64,000 bases of DNA. Origin: Eucommia ulmoides. Its lineage: Eukaryota > Streptophyta > Magnoliopsida > Garryales > Eucommiaceae. The stretch spans positions 16,386,803-16,450,802 of the forward strand of contig CM028339.1 in NCBI GenBank assembly GCA_016647705.1, given 5' to 3'. This document shows positions 1-11,434 of this stretch, one piece after another. Every line of letters begins with the position of its first letter. The first letter of the stretch is position 1. The translations under genes were made by a program, and so were the position numbers. The notes under the pieces are model-generated. The model was not told the origin of the DNA. It worked only from the letters and a program-made list of their open reading frames with translations, and made no database searches.

Positions 1-835
1 AATTTTAAAATGACCGAGTTCCTTTCCTTTTAAGCTGTCATTCCACTTTTATGGCCATGTGAACCATGTCCACCAACTCCACGTAATGTTGCAACTCTAC
101 CACGTTGGCAATGTCCCGATTCAACCCATTCAAGAACCTTGCCATGGTAGCTTCTCTATCCTCCTCGACATTAGCCCGGATCATAGCGACCTTCATCTTC
201 TTGTAGTAATCATCCACGCTCCGATAGCCTTGCGTAAGGCTTTGTAATTTCTGATACAAGTCCCTATAGTAGTGACTAGGGACAAATCGCCTCCTCATGA
301 TGGCCTTTTTTTTCGCCCACATCATGATAGGCCTCTCATGGTTCTTGCTCTTGTTTATCACAAGTTGATCCCACCATATTATAGCATAGTCAATAAACTC
401 AATCATAGCGAGTTTTACCTTTTTCTCCTCGGAGTAGTTGTGGCACTCAAAGATCAACTCCACCTTCTTCTCCCACTCCAAGTATGCTTCAGGATCGTTT
501 TTCCCTTGGAATGAGGGTATCTTCACCTTGATACTTCCTAAGTTATTATCAATCCGCTCCCCATGTCAATCTCTTCTATTCCCATGTCCACTCCCAAATC
601 TGCCCAAACTTGCATTAGAGGCCCGATCATCTTCATCTAGGTTATCCCCATAATCATCTTCATACACGAACTGAGGCTGATTCTTCTCTTTTCGTTGCAC
701 ATTAGGAGCTCATGGTGGCTGCCCCTTTTGTGCGCTAGACTCAACTTTGTCAAGCTGCTCATGCACTTCATCAAACCGCAAGTTCAACCATTGAAACTTT
801 TGCTCCAAGGCCTTGTAAAAAACTTTTGTGTCCAT
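1..835 (-). pseudogene. Ty3/gypsy gag (capsid) pseudogene, 5' part
   Basis: A Retrotrans_gag-type capsid domain lies on the minus strand at 526-38, with the plant gypsy signatures [24 protein letters not shown] and [10 protein letters not shown]. The frame can be followed back to an ATG at 835, preceded by a PBS and an LTR on the same strand, so this is the 5' end of gag. The N-terminal 100 residues are acidic and charged. At least three in-frame stops (near 700, 565 and 38) interrupt it, the last where related elements read KVERQLKRKG, consistent with CGA to TGA. The element runs off the left edge of the window. In living elements the product would form the virus-like particle in the cytoplasm; this copy cannot. 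Confidence 0.88.
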
Positions 836-1544
836 TATGTCCATCCTTTCATGTGCTTCATCGGATGAGCCTTTGTTTGTTTCTCAAGACATGTTTAGTA
901 ACCTGCAAAACAAAGTTAGCAAACCTCACAAATACTCCCTCACATGTTTGCACTCAAACTATGTCACTCCACTCGTGTATCACTCAAATTCGGCTTTTAC
1001 CCTCTTATAAGCTCACACTCTCTTGCCTTTTTCCACTCTTTAGTTCCCTCTTTTAGTTCTTTATTGAATTTAACCAATCTCAATCAGAAATTTCCTTGTA
1101 GCAATCCAAATTCAACAATTTGATTAACTAAGAATGAGATTTTAGGAACGAAACAAAAGGAACAAAAAGAGCACAAAGAAAAGTTTATAGAGTAGAACAA
1201 GAAGAAATTATTCTCAATTTTTGTTGGGGGGGTTGCTGAATTTTCTCAATTTTTTTTTTTTTTTGTTTTTGCTTCTGTTTTTTTTTTTTTTTTTTTTTGA
1301 AAACCAGCAACTTTAAATTGAGATTTGAAGAAGCACAATATTTAAACGAAAAATATGATCAGAACAAAGATGCACCACATTTTTTTTTCAAGATTGGACC
1401 AGATTTGAATTAGAACGAAAAGAAGAAAAAAAAACGCAATAGATCTGATGATATAATTTGGTCAAGAATTTTTTTTATTTATGAAGGAATAGATATGAAA
1501 GAATGAAAAAGAAAAAGGATAGATGAAACCTGATTTAGACCTTA
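836..1544 (-). other. 5' leader of the gypsy element
   Basis: This stretch lies between the PBS and the gag ATG. It has no coding signal. It holds two T-homopolymer runs on the plus strand near 1247-1264 and 1280-1298 and is otherwise A/T-rich. It fits the untranslated leader of the element transcribed leftwards. Confidence 0.6.
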
Positions 1545-1556
1545 CTCTGATTACCA
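1545..1556 (-). other. Primer-binding site, tRNA-iMet type
   Basis: On the minus strand it reads TGGTAATCAGAG, which is the initiator-Met PBS TGGTATCAGAG with one inserted A. It lies 5 bases inside the LTR end at 1562, the expected place for priming minus-strand cDNA. Confidence 0.7.
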
Positions 1557-1561
1557 AATAA

Positions 1562-2130
1562 TGCGAACCTCACCAAGGATTAGTGAGACCCGAAACCAAC
1601 TTAGGGTTTCTTCGCGAAGATCGAAACTAAATCAGATTTTGAACGAGCTAAAAATACAGAAATTGAAAGATAGATTACCTTGACCCCACGTTTATGAACG
1701 AAATGCGAACCAATGGTATAATGATCTTGACCCAATGATTATAATGAATCACGAATCAAAGATATAAGTTTGAATGCCATAAAAAACTCTTGATAAGTTC
1801 AGGAAAAGTTCTCTAAAGAACTAAAGAGAAAACTCTCACAATTTTTATTAATCAAAGTAATGTCTTCTTCCTCATGGGATACAATTTTCTTAAATAGGTA
1901 ATGAATAGTGCGGTGAACAGTGTCGGTGAATAGTGCGGCTACAATACAAAAAAAAAAAAAGAAACCCTAGAGAAATAAGGAAACCCTACTCCTAATCTAA
2001 AAAGGAAAAGGCTAATTTGGCAATCATGCCTTACAAATTATCAAATAAATAACCTAAATTAAAATAAAAATACAAATAAATAAAATAAATATGCTGAGAA
2101 TTTCGTGGTCCTCAAGCCTTGGTCCATTTA
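1562..2130 (-). repeat. Ty3/gypsy LTR
   Basis: The inner end on the minus strand is TTCGCA followed at once by the PBS. The outer end is not certain, but must lie left of the pol stop codon at 2140. The LTR contains an AT-rich promoter-like stretch and repeated ACTATTCACCG-type motifs (about 1900-1940). It separates a pol tail from a gag gene, see findings. Confidence 0.65.
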
Positions 2131-2139
2131 AGTTCATGT

Positions 2140-2361
2140 CTAAACCCATTCACTTTCTTTGATGAGATGGATTAGGCCTTGATCGTCATTTGGGCCTAAT
2201 TTGGGCTTTATTATTTTCGATTCAGCCGAAAGCTCTTGAATTAGCCCATTAAGCGCTTCTTTGATCTTCTTGGATCTTGCCCTAGTAATGGACCCAACCG
2301 GGACATGCAATGTGTCCTTTGATGTTGCTTGTTGGTTCTCATCACTAAATGACCATGTCAC
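2140..2361 (-). pseudogene. Ty3/gypsy pol C-terminal tail fragment
   Basis: About 70 codons ending in a stop at 2140. The peptide contains VPVGSITRARSKKIKEALNG, a motif found at the very C-terminus of plant gypsy polyproteins after integrase. No upstream pol sequence follows to the right: from about 2365 the sequence is unrelated and soon becomes copia debris. It is therefore truncated at its 5' side. It reads directly towards the LTR at 1562-2130. Confidence 0.75.
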
Positions 2362-2436
2362 ACATAAAAAAACTCAATCATATAAGCAGAAGAAATACTA
2401 ACTTTATAATTATTAATTTTTTGGATTATATAATCA

Positions 2437-3255
2437 TTACATTAAGCGTGAAAAGAGCTCCATTCATATAGTATTTTCTAACATAAATAATATTCATAGT
2501 AGACACAAATTTATCAGGCTCAAACACTAGCATGAATCCATTCTTACTCAACAACGATCTAAAAACTAGATTCTTACGATATCTGGTACATATAGTACAT
2601 TGTTCAAAGTAAGTTTTTTACTATAGGTCATCTTCAGCATGACCTTAATGTTGTTCTTCAACCTTAGAAGTTGAAGAGCTTCCTATATAGACCTTATCCC
2701 TAGATTCCACCGGCTGATAAACGATAAACATCTTCCTATCTGAACATATATGGTGGATAGCATCAATTTTCATATACCATTATTTGGGATTGTCAGCGAG
2801 GTGGACTTGAGATACAACTGTTAACAAATGCATCTCAAAACCCCCATCAATAAGATTTCCACTTCAATCACATTAACTTGGTTATTAGGCTTATTATCCT
2901 TCGTTATCATAATTTTCTCATGGTAATCTTGAGTACAATGTCCTAACTTGTCCCAAAACGTTTTGTTCACATCATCTTTGCTTGACCTTGATTCATATTA
3001 CTTACTTTTATTAAAGGTCTTGTAAGTTTCTATAACATGAGCTTTTGACATTATACAATGATGACCCTCACGTTTAGAAGAAATTTGATGCTCTTCCTCA
3101 ATTCTCAATTTCAGAACAAGGTCTTTGTGAATTATTTCTTTTAGTTTGTGCTTAAGATAATTCTTGAAGTCATCCCATGATAATGGAAACATCTCAATCA
3201 CAACTGCCACTTGAAATAATTCTCTAAGAGTCATTTCCCTTTGCATGAATATCAT
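2437..3255 (-). pseudogene. Ty1/copia gag-protease fragment, decayed
   Basis: At 3255-2998 the UBN2-type gag pattern is clear: FKNYLKHKLKEI and LVLKLRIEEE. Further left, in shifting frames, come the protease region (SDRKMFIVYQPVESRDKVYIG) and the sequence before GAG-pre-integrase (LTLNNVLYVPDI, MNGALFTLNVM). The aspartic protease active site, normally D-T/S-G-A, is degraded to an IDAIHHICSD-like string. Several frameshifts and stops. No LTRs of this copy are visible. It abuts the gypsy pol tail. Confidence 0.75.
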
Positions 3256-3421
3256 GCAAAAGAACTTGGAACTCTTTAGTCTGGCTGATAACTATTTTTT
3301 AGTCCACTATTAGAAATCTTCCTCCCAATATCTTTAGTCTTGTACTTCTTTTCAGGGATTGCCATAGTTCTTCCATAATCATAAATGAGAAACACACGTT
3401 GTAGAGTGTATTACTCACTCT

Positions 3422-3424
<3 letters not shown>

Positions 3425-3491
<67 letters not shown>
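3425..3491. repeat. (TA)n microsatellite
   Basis: About 33 uninterrupted TA units. It generates meaningless Ile-Tyr open frames on both strands. Confidence 0.97.
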
Positions 3492-3495
<4 letters not shown>

Positions 3496-3499
3496 GGAG

Positions 3500-3960
3500 C
3501 AATAAATATATATAATGTACTAAAAAAAAAAAGTTTTAAGCTGTTCGGAAAGGTTTTTAAATTTTTATAAAATCAAAATATTTGGACTAAGATTAATTAG
3601 AATTTTATTGGATATATATACTGTCTTCGAACAAGAGTCTTGGAATGCCACATTTTCCGAGCATAACTGACCCCCCAAACGTTTGTATCTTTTGATTAGA
3701 CCTTTTTTTTTTAAGTCAAACTTATGGATAAGAAATAGTTTTTCCAAAAATCCCAGTGACCTAGTACACTATTTCAACTTAATGCTAGGTGGCGACACTT
3801 TTTCAGCCTAAACTGTTTTTCTTTAAAAACAATAGTGCATACAAAAGCCTTATCCTTTTTTTTTTTCTCCAAATAAATAAGATTTCAAAAAATCTTTTTA
3901 CAAAAGCGTTTCAAGCATCACATATTTTGAGATTGACAAGAATTTTTTTGGGGTGCGTCA
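3500..3960 (+). repeat. 3' end of a Tat-type gypsy LTR, diverged
   Basis: Collinear with the last 410 bases of the LTR ending at 28963: both carry a TTAATTGGAC/TTAATTAGAA-like stretch, CGAGC(A/G)TAA(C/T)(C/T)GACCCCC, TTAGGTGGCGAC/CTAGGTGGCGAC, and both end GGGGTGCGTCA. The left part is missing. The LTR end abuts LINE coding sequence at 3961. Confidence 0.75.
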
Positions 3961-4421
3961 CTTACTTTTATTTTTATGCAAGAAGTGAATGATTTCTAGG
4001 GTAACTATATTATTATCCACAATCATCCTACCTCGTATAAAATAACTTTGATTAGGTCCCACCAACTTATTAAGGAGAGATCTTAGTCTCGCAATCAAAA
4101 TCTTAGTCACCAGTTTATATGAGGTATCAAATAAGCTTATGGGCCTACATTGGCAGATCGTTTCTGGGTTCTCAAATTTTGGGCATAGCCAAATTTCTAA
4201 AGTAGATTCTCACAAACTCAAAAAGGTCTACCCCACAATGTTCGACTTCTTTTTAAAGAAAATTACTTCGTAGCCATCCGGCCAGGGGCTTTCTTGTCCC
4301 CAATGGATTTTAGCGTTTCCATATTTCTTGATTGTGAGGTTCAAATATAAGTCATTCGTGATTTGGGTTATTAATTTTTATTTTTATTTTATATTTATCT
4401 TCAAAAACTGTCTATGATTAA
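3961..4421 (-). pseudogene. L1-like LINE reverse transcriptase fragment
   Basis: Minus-strand translation in two or three frames gives SIGDKKAPGPDGYEVIFFKK, then KFENPETICQCRPISLFDTS, SYKLVTKILIARLR and GPNQSYFIRGRMIVDNNI. These are motifs of the RVT_1 domain of plant L1-type LINEs (KSPGPDG, RPIS, YK..TKIL..RL, QSAF..GR.I.DN). The catalytic YxDD region would lie further left and is absent because a gypsy LTR end cuts the frame at 3961. On the other side the copia element at 4427 has split the pre-RT segment off. Confidence 0.8.
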
Positions 4422-4426
4422 CATCT

Positions 4427-5012
4427 TGTTGGGGAATGATAGTAAATTTATGGGTAGTAGACAACTAACAACTAAAGAGAACTGAGAAAATAAAATAAAC
4501 AAGGAAGAAACTGGACACGAATATTTTATGTGGAAAACCCCTAAACAAATTGGGGTAAAAACCACGGGTAAGTGTAGGAGGATTTCACTATTGTAAATAA
4601 GGATTACAACACTTTTTCTCCAAATACAAGGAGATAACAATTCTAATCTCTCTTGTAATAGAAGAAACAACTCTCACAATATTGGAAAAATACTACTTAC
4701 AAAGGAGGATCAATTTTTCCTCTCGTTGTAGTAATTCTCTAGAAAACTTTCAAATGGATTCTTGGTTACACTCCTTGGTTTTTCTCGGGTTCACAACAAG
4801 TCAATATATAGTGTTTCACAAATATTTCTATGATTGCCAGATCAAATACGAAGCCTCTCAATTAACTTATAGTGCTCTACTATTCCACTAATGTTAATGC
4901 TCCACTATTCCACTCATAGTGCTCCACTATTCCACTCATATTAATGCTCCACTATTCCACTTATAGTGATCCACTAGCCACTAATATTCACAAAGTGGAT
5001 TTTCCACTAACA
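4427..5012 (-). repeat. Copia 3' LTR
   Basis: 586 bp, TGTTGGGGAATGA to CCACTAACA. It contains a short internal repeat of CTCCACTATTCCACT-like units (4870-4970). It is 25 bp longer than the 5' copy, mainly because the latter lost one of these units and part of the TTGGTT stretch. Confidence 0.92.
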
Positions 5013-5025
5013 TTCTCCCACTTTT
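5013..5025 (-). other. Copia polypurine tract
   Basis: On the minus strand AAAAGTGGGAGAA, immediately before the 3' LTR start TGTTAG. It would prime plus-strand DNA synthesis. Confidence 0.85.
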
Positions 5026-5059
5026 GTAATCTTTTCATCATTCCTCACTTGCCAATACC

Positions 5060-8000
5060 ATGCTTGCTTATGTTTTCGCTAGACCACACGAATATCTGTT
5101 AGGTTCCTGTCGATATGAATTTTTTGCATATCCATACTTCTTTCCTCCACTACTTCTCTAACAAAGTGGTACTAAACCCTCAAATGCTTTGTCTGCGAAT
5201 GAAATGATGGATTCCTTGCGATGTGCAAGGCAAGCTGACTGTCACAAAACATAACAATCTTCTCCTGCTTGTGCCCGAGCTCCTCCAGTAACCTTTGAAT
5301 CCAAATTGCTTCTTTGCAAGCTTGTGTAGCTACCATATATTCTACTTCCATTGTGGATAAAGCCACAATCGTCTATAGTTTTGAAACCCAGATCATAGCT
5401 CCTTCTACAAGTGTAAACATATAACCAGTAGTGGACTTGCTTTTGTTGAGATCCCCTGCAAAATTTGAATCAACATAGCCCCTGACAGTAAATTCTGATC
5501 TCCCGTAACATAATGTAGCATCTGAGGTTCCTCTGATGTATCTCAAAATCCTCTTCACAAGTTTTCCAATGCTCTCCACCAGGATTCTCCATAAACTGAC
5601 TAACCACTTCCACTGCTTATGCAATGTCTGGTCTTGTGCAAATCATAATGAACATCAAACTTCCCACTGCTGATGCATACGGTACTCGAGACATCTCCTT
5701 CCTCCCTGCTTCATTGGTAGGAGACATATTTGAGGATAACTTGAAATTAACAAGAAATGGGGGAGAGGGGTAGAAATTGGCTTACTATCTTGCATGTTGA
5801 AGCACCACAATATTTTGTTGAAGTAGTTCTTTTGGGAAATCCTTATCTTTCTGTTATTTCTGTCTCGGTGAATCTGTATCCTTATAATCTTGTTTGCTGG
5901 TCCTAAGTCCTTCATATCAAACTCTCTAACTAACTCTATCTTAAATTCTTATATTCGACCTTTGTTGGGGCCTGCTACCAACATGTCGTCTACGTACAAC
6001 AACAAAATGATAAAGTCGTTATCATCCCTAAACCTTTTGTAGTAGGTACAATGATCTGAATTGAGTCTATTGTACCCAAGGCTAATGATTAAGGAATCAA
6101 ATCTCTTGTACCAACATCTCAGTGCCTACTTAAGACTGTACAGAGATTTGCTTAACCTACAAACCAAATTCTCCTTGCTTGTTTCAGCAAAACTTTCTGG
6201 TTGGAGCATATAGATTTCTTCTTCAAGCTCTTCATGAAAAAATTCAGTTTTTACATCCGACTGCTCCAGATGTAAGTTAAATGTAGCAGACATAACCAAT
6301 ACTACTCTAACTGTTGTAAGCCATACCACTGGAAAAAATATCTCGTTGAAATTAATACCTTCTTTCTGAGCGTATCCTTTCGCCACTAATCTTGCACGAT
6401 ATCGTTCTACTTGATCATTGCTATCCCACTTGATCTTGTAGACACATTTGTTACCAATGAATTTTCTTCTAGTTGGTAATGGTACCAGTTCCCATGTGTT
6501 ATTCTTGTGTCGAACTTCAATCTCTTACTATATTGTTGTCATCTGGAGAGGTACATCTGAGTTACTCGTAGCTTTATAGAAAGTTGAGGGCTCTCCATCC
6601 TCCATTAAAAGATAGAATGCAACGTTGCTCTTTATAACATACTCCAAGTGCCAAGCTGGTGACTTTCTCTCACGAGTTGACTGACGAACTTCTGGAGCCT
6701 CAGACTCGACTGGCTCTTTTACCTCGTGCTCCGGTGCTGCTTCAGAAGAATTTGTATTTTCTTGTACTAGATTATTTTCCACCTATACTGTTGTAGTCTT
6801 TGAAGCCTCCTTTAACGTGCTATCATTTCCATCTTTTTGCAGTAGTTGATCTTCTACAAAGATCACATCCCTGTTGATAATAACCTTGTGGGTACTGGGA
6901 TCCCACAGAAGATACCCCTTTACTCTGCCAGTATACCCCAAGAATATACACCTCCTGGATTTCAGATCCAATTTCGTTCTTTCTTAGGTGTTGTACATCA
7001 CGTACACTAGACATCCGAACGAATATAAAGTAGAGTAATTTGTTGGCTTACCAGTCCACATCTCCATCGGCGTCTTTAAATCAATTGTCATTGATGGTGA
7101 CCAATTTATTACATAACAGACAGTCCTCAACATAGCTCTCATTCTTTCTACAAGAGTTCTGTTTATCCGCTATGCCACTCTATTTTGTTGAGATGTGTAT
7201 GTGACTGTGAACTGTTTCTTGATACTTTCTCGCTTACACAAAGCAAGAAACTCGCTGTCTGTATACTCTCTTCCATTATCTATCCTTAAACACGTTATCT
7301 TTTTTCCAAATTCAAGTTCCACCCACGCTTTGAAGTTTTTAAATACTGAAAACACATTTGACTTCTTCTTGATTAGATACACCCAACATCTCCTGGAGTA
7401 ATCATCAATGAAGGACGCAAAGTACTTTGCTCCTTCTAGGGACATTTCCGGTAATTCCCATATATCAGAATGAATCAAGTCTAGAATGCATTTACTCTTT
7501 GCACCAAATATGCTAAACTTCAATCTATGTTGCTTACTTGTAACGCAATGCTCACGAAAAGGTAGATTTACCGATTTGAGCCGAAGAAGCAGCTTTCTGT
7601 GAGAGAGAATTTTCAAACCTCATTGCGATAGGTGGCCAAGTTTGAGATGCCACATAGCTCTTCTCCTTTTCTGGTTGATGCGACACACGCACCACCTTCT
7701 TGCAATGTTTCTCCTTTAAGCATGAATAGATTCGTTGCAATCTTTTCTGCCTTCATTACCACAAGAGCATCTTTAACAATCTTCATAACCCCATTTTTTA
7801 CAAGGGCCTTACATCCAAGATTGTCTATTTGTCCCAAAGACAATAGATTATTCCTTAGGCCCTTCACGTGTTGTACCTCCTAAATAGTGCGAGCCATACC
7901 ATCAAATATTTTTATTTTGATAGTACGAATACCAGCGATCTCCAAAGCATGATCACCACCCATGTGTACAACACCTCTTGATATTGGTTTATATTTGTGA

Positions 8001-8957
8001 AACCATTCTCTCTGAATTGTCATGTGCTATGTTGTTCCCAAGTCTAGTAACTAGACATCAAAAATCTGCTTTCTGCTTTCAACTGACGTTGTTGCCTCGC
8101 TATATAGAACTTCACCATTATCCAATGTACTTTCCATATTCCCTTGAGCATTTGATGACTGAGGGTCTCCATTTTTTTATTTTTTTTTTATTTTTTTATT
8201 TTATTTTTTTTTTGTCCCAATAATCCTTCTTGAGGTGCCCTCTTTTGCTATAGTTGTAGCACTTGAAATTCTTCTTACTTCTTGATTTCGATCAACCATG
8301 ATTTTGACACCCACTAGAGCCACGTTCTGTTGATTTTCTTCTCGTCACCTTCAAAGTTTCCGTTTGTTGCGAACCTGCCTGTAGGTCTTTCTTATTTTTG
8401 CACCTAGTTTCTTAATCCAAAACAGATGCTCTAATTTTGTTGAAGACCAAAGAGTCCGTCAGGATGTTGTTCATTAGGTTGATGACGAGTTGATCATACG
8501 AGTTAGACAAACTTTGAAGTAAAAGTTCCGCACGTTCAGTTGTCTCTATTTTTTAACCCATTGAGATAAGTTACAAAAATAGAGTATTCAAGGTGTTGAT
8601 ATGGTCGGTCACTGAAGTGGATTCTGCCATTTGAAGAGTGTAAAGTCTCATTTTTAAAAAGATTCCGTTGTGAAGTGACTTGACCTTATATAGGTTTGTT
8701 AGAGTATCGCATATTTCTTTCACAGTCTTCTTCTCTGCCATACTAGATAACACTTCATTGGCTAGTGCTAAGTGTAGATCGGCAATTGCATTGCCGTCCA
8801 TCTCATTCTACTTGCCATCGTAAGTGATATCCGCAAGCCTATCTCCAATTGCTGCCAAGCAATTGTCCTTCCTCAAAATTGCCTTAATCTTCATTTTCCA
8901 TAACGAGAAGTTACACATGTTGAACTTCTCAACTTCGAATTTTGTTGTTGTTGTCAT
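5060..8957 (-). pseudogene. Copia gag-pol pseudogene
   Basis: Gag begins at an ATG at 8957 (MTTTTKFEVEKFN) and hits a TAG near 8805 where relatives have W. Then follow a zinc knuckle near 8250 that has lost two cysteines (CYNYSKRGHLKKDYW), a protease with DLGTT instead of DSGAT near 8010, a GAG-pre-integrase region (7867-7613) and the integrase core (7550-7170) with HSD and RIDNGREY. The reverse transcriptase follows (6386-5900, YVDD intact near 5985), then RNase H (5624-5172, ALSTMEVEY, FCDSQLAL). Several frameshifts and stops separate the pieces, so no polyprotein can be made. The integrase frame stops exactly at the third catalytic residue. Confidence 0.92.
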
Positions 8958-8986
8958 TTCGTTTACTAGGATCTTCACACCCACAA

Positions 8987-9003
8987 CCAAAGTTCTAATG
9001 CCA
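8987..9003 (-). other. Copia primer-binding site, tRNA-iMet type
   Basis: Minus strand TGGCATTAGAACTTTGG, a decayed TGGTATCAGAGCCTTGG, one base inside the 5' LTR. Confidence 0.85.
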
Positions 9004-9004
9004 C

Positions 9005-9565
9005 TACTGGGGAATGACAGTAAATTTATGGGTGGTAGACAACTAACAATTAAAGTGAAATGAGAAAATAAAATAAAAACGAAGAAACTTGACACAAATA
9101 TTTTACGTGAAAACCCACTAAACAAATTGGGATAAAAACTGTAAGCAAATATAGGAGAATTTCACTATTATAAATAAGGATTACAGCACCTTCTTTCTAA
9201 ATACAAGGGGATAACAATTCTAATATCTTTTGTAATAAAAGAAACAACTCTCACAATATTAAAAAAAATACTACTTACAAAGGAGGAACAATTTTTCCTC
9301 TCGTTATAGTAATTCTCTAGAAAACTCTCAAATGGATTCTTGGTTTCTCTCGGGTTCAAAACAAGTCAATATATAGCGTTTCACAAATAGTTTTATGCTT
9401 GCCAGATCAAATACGAAGCCTCTCCATTAACTTATAGTGATCAACTATTCCACTAATGTTAATGCTCTACTATTCCACTTATAACCGCTAATATTAATGC
9501 TTGACTATTCTACTCATAGTGATCCACTAGCCACTAATATTCACAAAATGGCTTTACCACTAACA
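9005..9565 (-). repeat. Copia 5' LTR
   Basis: 561 bp, closely matching 4427-5012 along its whole length, with TATA-like AATATATAG near 9367. The terminal TGTT of the family is changed to TACT at 9005-9008. Confidence 0.92.
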
Positions 9566-9711
9566 TATCTTATCCTCTCTAAATAGATTTTTGAAGTGAT
9601 TATTCACATGACATTAATAGATTTTATTTCTTTAATCCATTAGTCTTCATCCTTGATGGTGGTGATTATGTTCCTGCTTTTTTTTTTTTTTTTTTTTAGG
9701 GCCATACCCTA
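9566..9711 (-). pseudogene. LINE segment upstream of the RT domain
   Basis: Minus-strand translation gives a pre-RT LINE pattern (TTIKDED, then WIKEIKSIN) that continues across the copia insertion into the RT fragment at 4421. A 22-base A tract (minus strand) around 9679-9700 interrupts it on its outer side. Confidence 0.55.

Positions 9712-9751
<40 letters not shown>
9712..9751. repeat. (TA)n microsatellite at the Helitron target site
   Basis: About 18 TA units directly beside the Helitron 3' end. Helitrons insert between A and T, and a TA-rich target is typical. Confidence 0.9.
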
Positions 9752-9752
<1 letters not shown>

Positions 9753-9779
9753 TAGCGTATAATCCGTGCCTGAAGGCAC
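9752..9779 (-). other. Helitron 3' terminus: hairpin and CTAG
   Basis: Minus strand: a 6-bp hairpin GTGCCT-TC-AGGCAC (9779-9766), 10 bases, then the end CTAG (9755-9752), followed by T from the TA repeat. This is the canonical Helitron 3' structure (subterminal hairpin, CTRR end, insertion before T). Confidence 0.92.
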
Positions 9780-9870
9780 AGGCATAAAACATACATCATC
9801 TATTTGAACAATTATATCAATTTATTTTATTATTCAACTTTAAATGTTGCATCAACTGAAACAATTACAG

Positions 9871-11431
9871 TTACAATAATACTTCAGGATAAACAATATT
9901 TGTCGTGAATAGAGATCCATATTCGGGAAGAAGTACACTTAATCGATCAAATGATGTATACCTTGATAAGGCCACATATAGTTGACCGTGACTAAAAACC
10001 GGTGTAGTCAAATCAACTCCAACAAATTTCACTGATTGTCCTTGTGATTTATTTATCGTCATAGCATACGCCAAACGAATTGGAAACTGGCGCCTTGTCA
10101 TTTGAAAAGGAAATTCAGAAGACGATGGCATCAAGGATATTCTCAAAATGAACGCTAAATTTTCTGTTTTATCCCCTGTCAATATTCGAGCTTCTATTAC
10201 ACATAAAGAACACCTGACAACCATTAATCGTGTGCCATTACAAAGTCCATCACTTGGTGCGATATTTCTCAACAACATAACTGGACATTCAATTTTCAAA
10301 TTTAACTTGAACGGAGGTAATCCTAGAGGATCTAAGGAATTCAAGTACTCGTTAGGATAACGATTTGTAATTTGACGATCGACTCCATCATCTTCAGACA
10401 TTTTATCTGCGGCCAGATATGTGATCGTTTCTCCGGGAAAAATATTTAAAACAGCTGAATTAATAGCACTAACATCGTCATTTCTTGCAGAAATAATAGA
10501 ACGTTCAGTTAGAAATGTAGGGGTAACAACACTGGGTGTGCCTAGATGTGGATAAACTAAAGATATTAGTTCAACCATATTACGACACTTGTGTATGGTT
10601 GATGGCAATTGTACGATTTCATGCGGATCACTGCCAACCTATTTAAAGAAAAAACAAATATAAATAAATAATTTAGTATCAAAGCATATATAAGTAATCT
10701 ATTACAAAATGCTAAAATATATTTAAATGAAATATTACCTGAAGTAAATATCTCGAAAACTCTGCATTTTCAATGTTCCTACTATTTAGGCGCATGTTTA
10801 AATTCAAAGTTAAGACATGTATATCATTCCAAAGGTACGAACGTCTCAACAATGCTGCGACAATTTGTTTACGGACACCTTTAGGAATAACAGGTAGAAT
10901 TTGCGGAAAGTCTCCTTTAAGAACGACCGTGATACCCTCGAATGGATTTGGATTACTGCAAATATCTCGTAGCGTGCGATCCACAGACTCAACACAGTAC
11001 TTATGTTGCATCGGAACTTCATCCCAAATGATTAACTTTGTCTCTCTAAACAATTCGGCATGCAACGATTGTTTACTAAAATGACAAATTGAATTATCAA
11101 GAATATCTAGAGAGATGCAAAATGCGGAATGTGCAATTCGACCTCCTTCAAGTAGTAGCGATGCAATACCGAACGATGCCACAGTAATGACAATATAACT
11201 GTTACTATGACATTTTGCTACTATGGTATTATATAGAAACGTTTTTCCTGTACCAGCACCACCATTCAAAAAAAATATTTTTCCTAAATTTCTGAACACT
11301 GATGAAGTGATTGATTCGTATGCAACACGTTGGTCTTCATTGAGACGATCAATATTACACTGCACATTCCTTTGTTGTGCTTCACTTTGCATTTGACGAT
11401 ATTCCCATATCAATCTATTTCCAACTACCAT
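9871..11431 (-). pseudogene. Helitron helicase domain (PIF1 family)
   Basis: Residues from 11431 carry LNEDQRVAY, Walker A GGAGTGKT, Walker B IIWDEVPM and [12 protein letters not shown]. An apparent intron lies at about 10738-10640 (CAG|GTAATA ... TTTAAATAG). From 10608 come the C-terminal helicase motifs: [28 protein letters not shown] and YVALSR, ending at 9871. This half is nearly intact and could be read after splicing. It would unwind DNA during rolling-circle transposition. Confidence 0.92.
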
Positions 11432-11434
11432 ATT

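Larger units (their letters stand above)
4427..9565 (-). mobile_element. Complete but dead Ty1/copia element, Tork/TNT1 type
   Basis: Two LTRs (4427-5012 and 9005-9565), a PBS, a PPT and one gag-pol region, all on the minus strand, 5139 bp in total. LTR ends are TGTTGGGG and CTAACA. It is flanked by near-identical 5-mers CATCT (4422-4426) and TATCT (9566-9570), as expected for a target-site duplication with one later change. The flanks on both sides are LINE coding sequence in matching orientation, which confirms the borders. Protein order gag-PR-INT-RT-RNaseH is the copia order; close agreement with TNT1-94-type proteins suggests the Tork lineage. Confidence 0.92.

Noticed and set aside
3299-3570. 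Open frames of alternating Ile and Tyr
   Set aside because: Translation of the (TA)n microsatellite.
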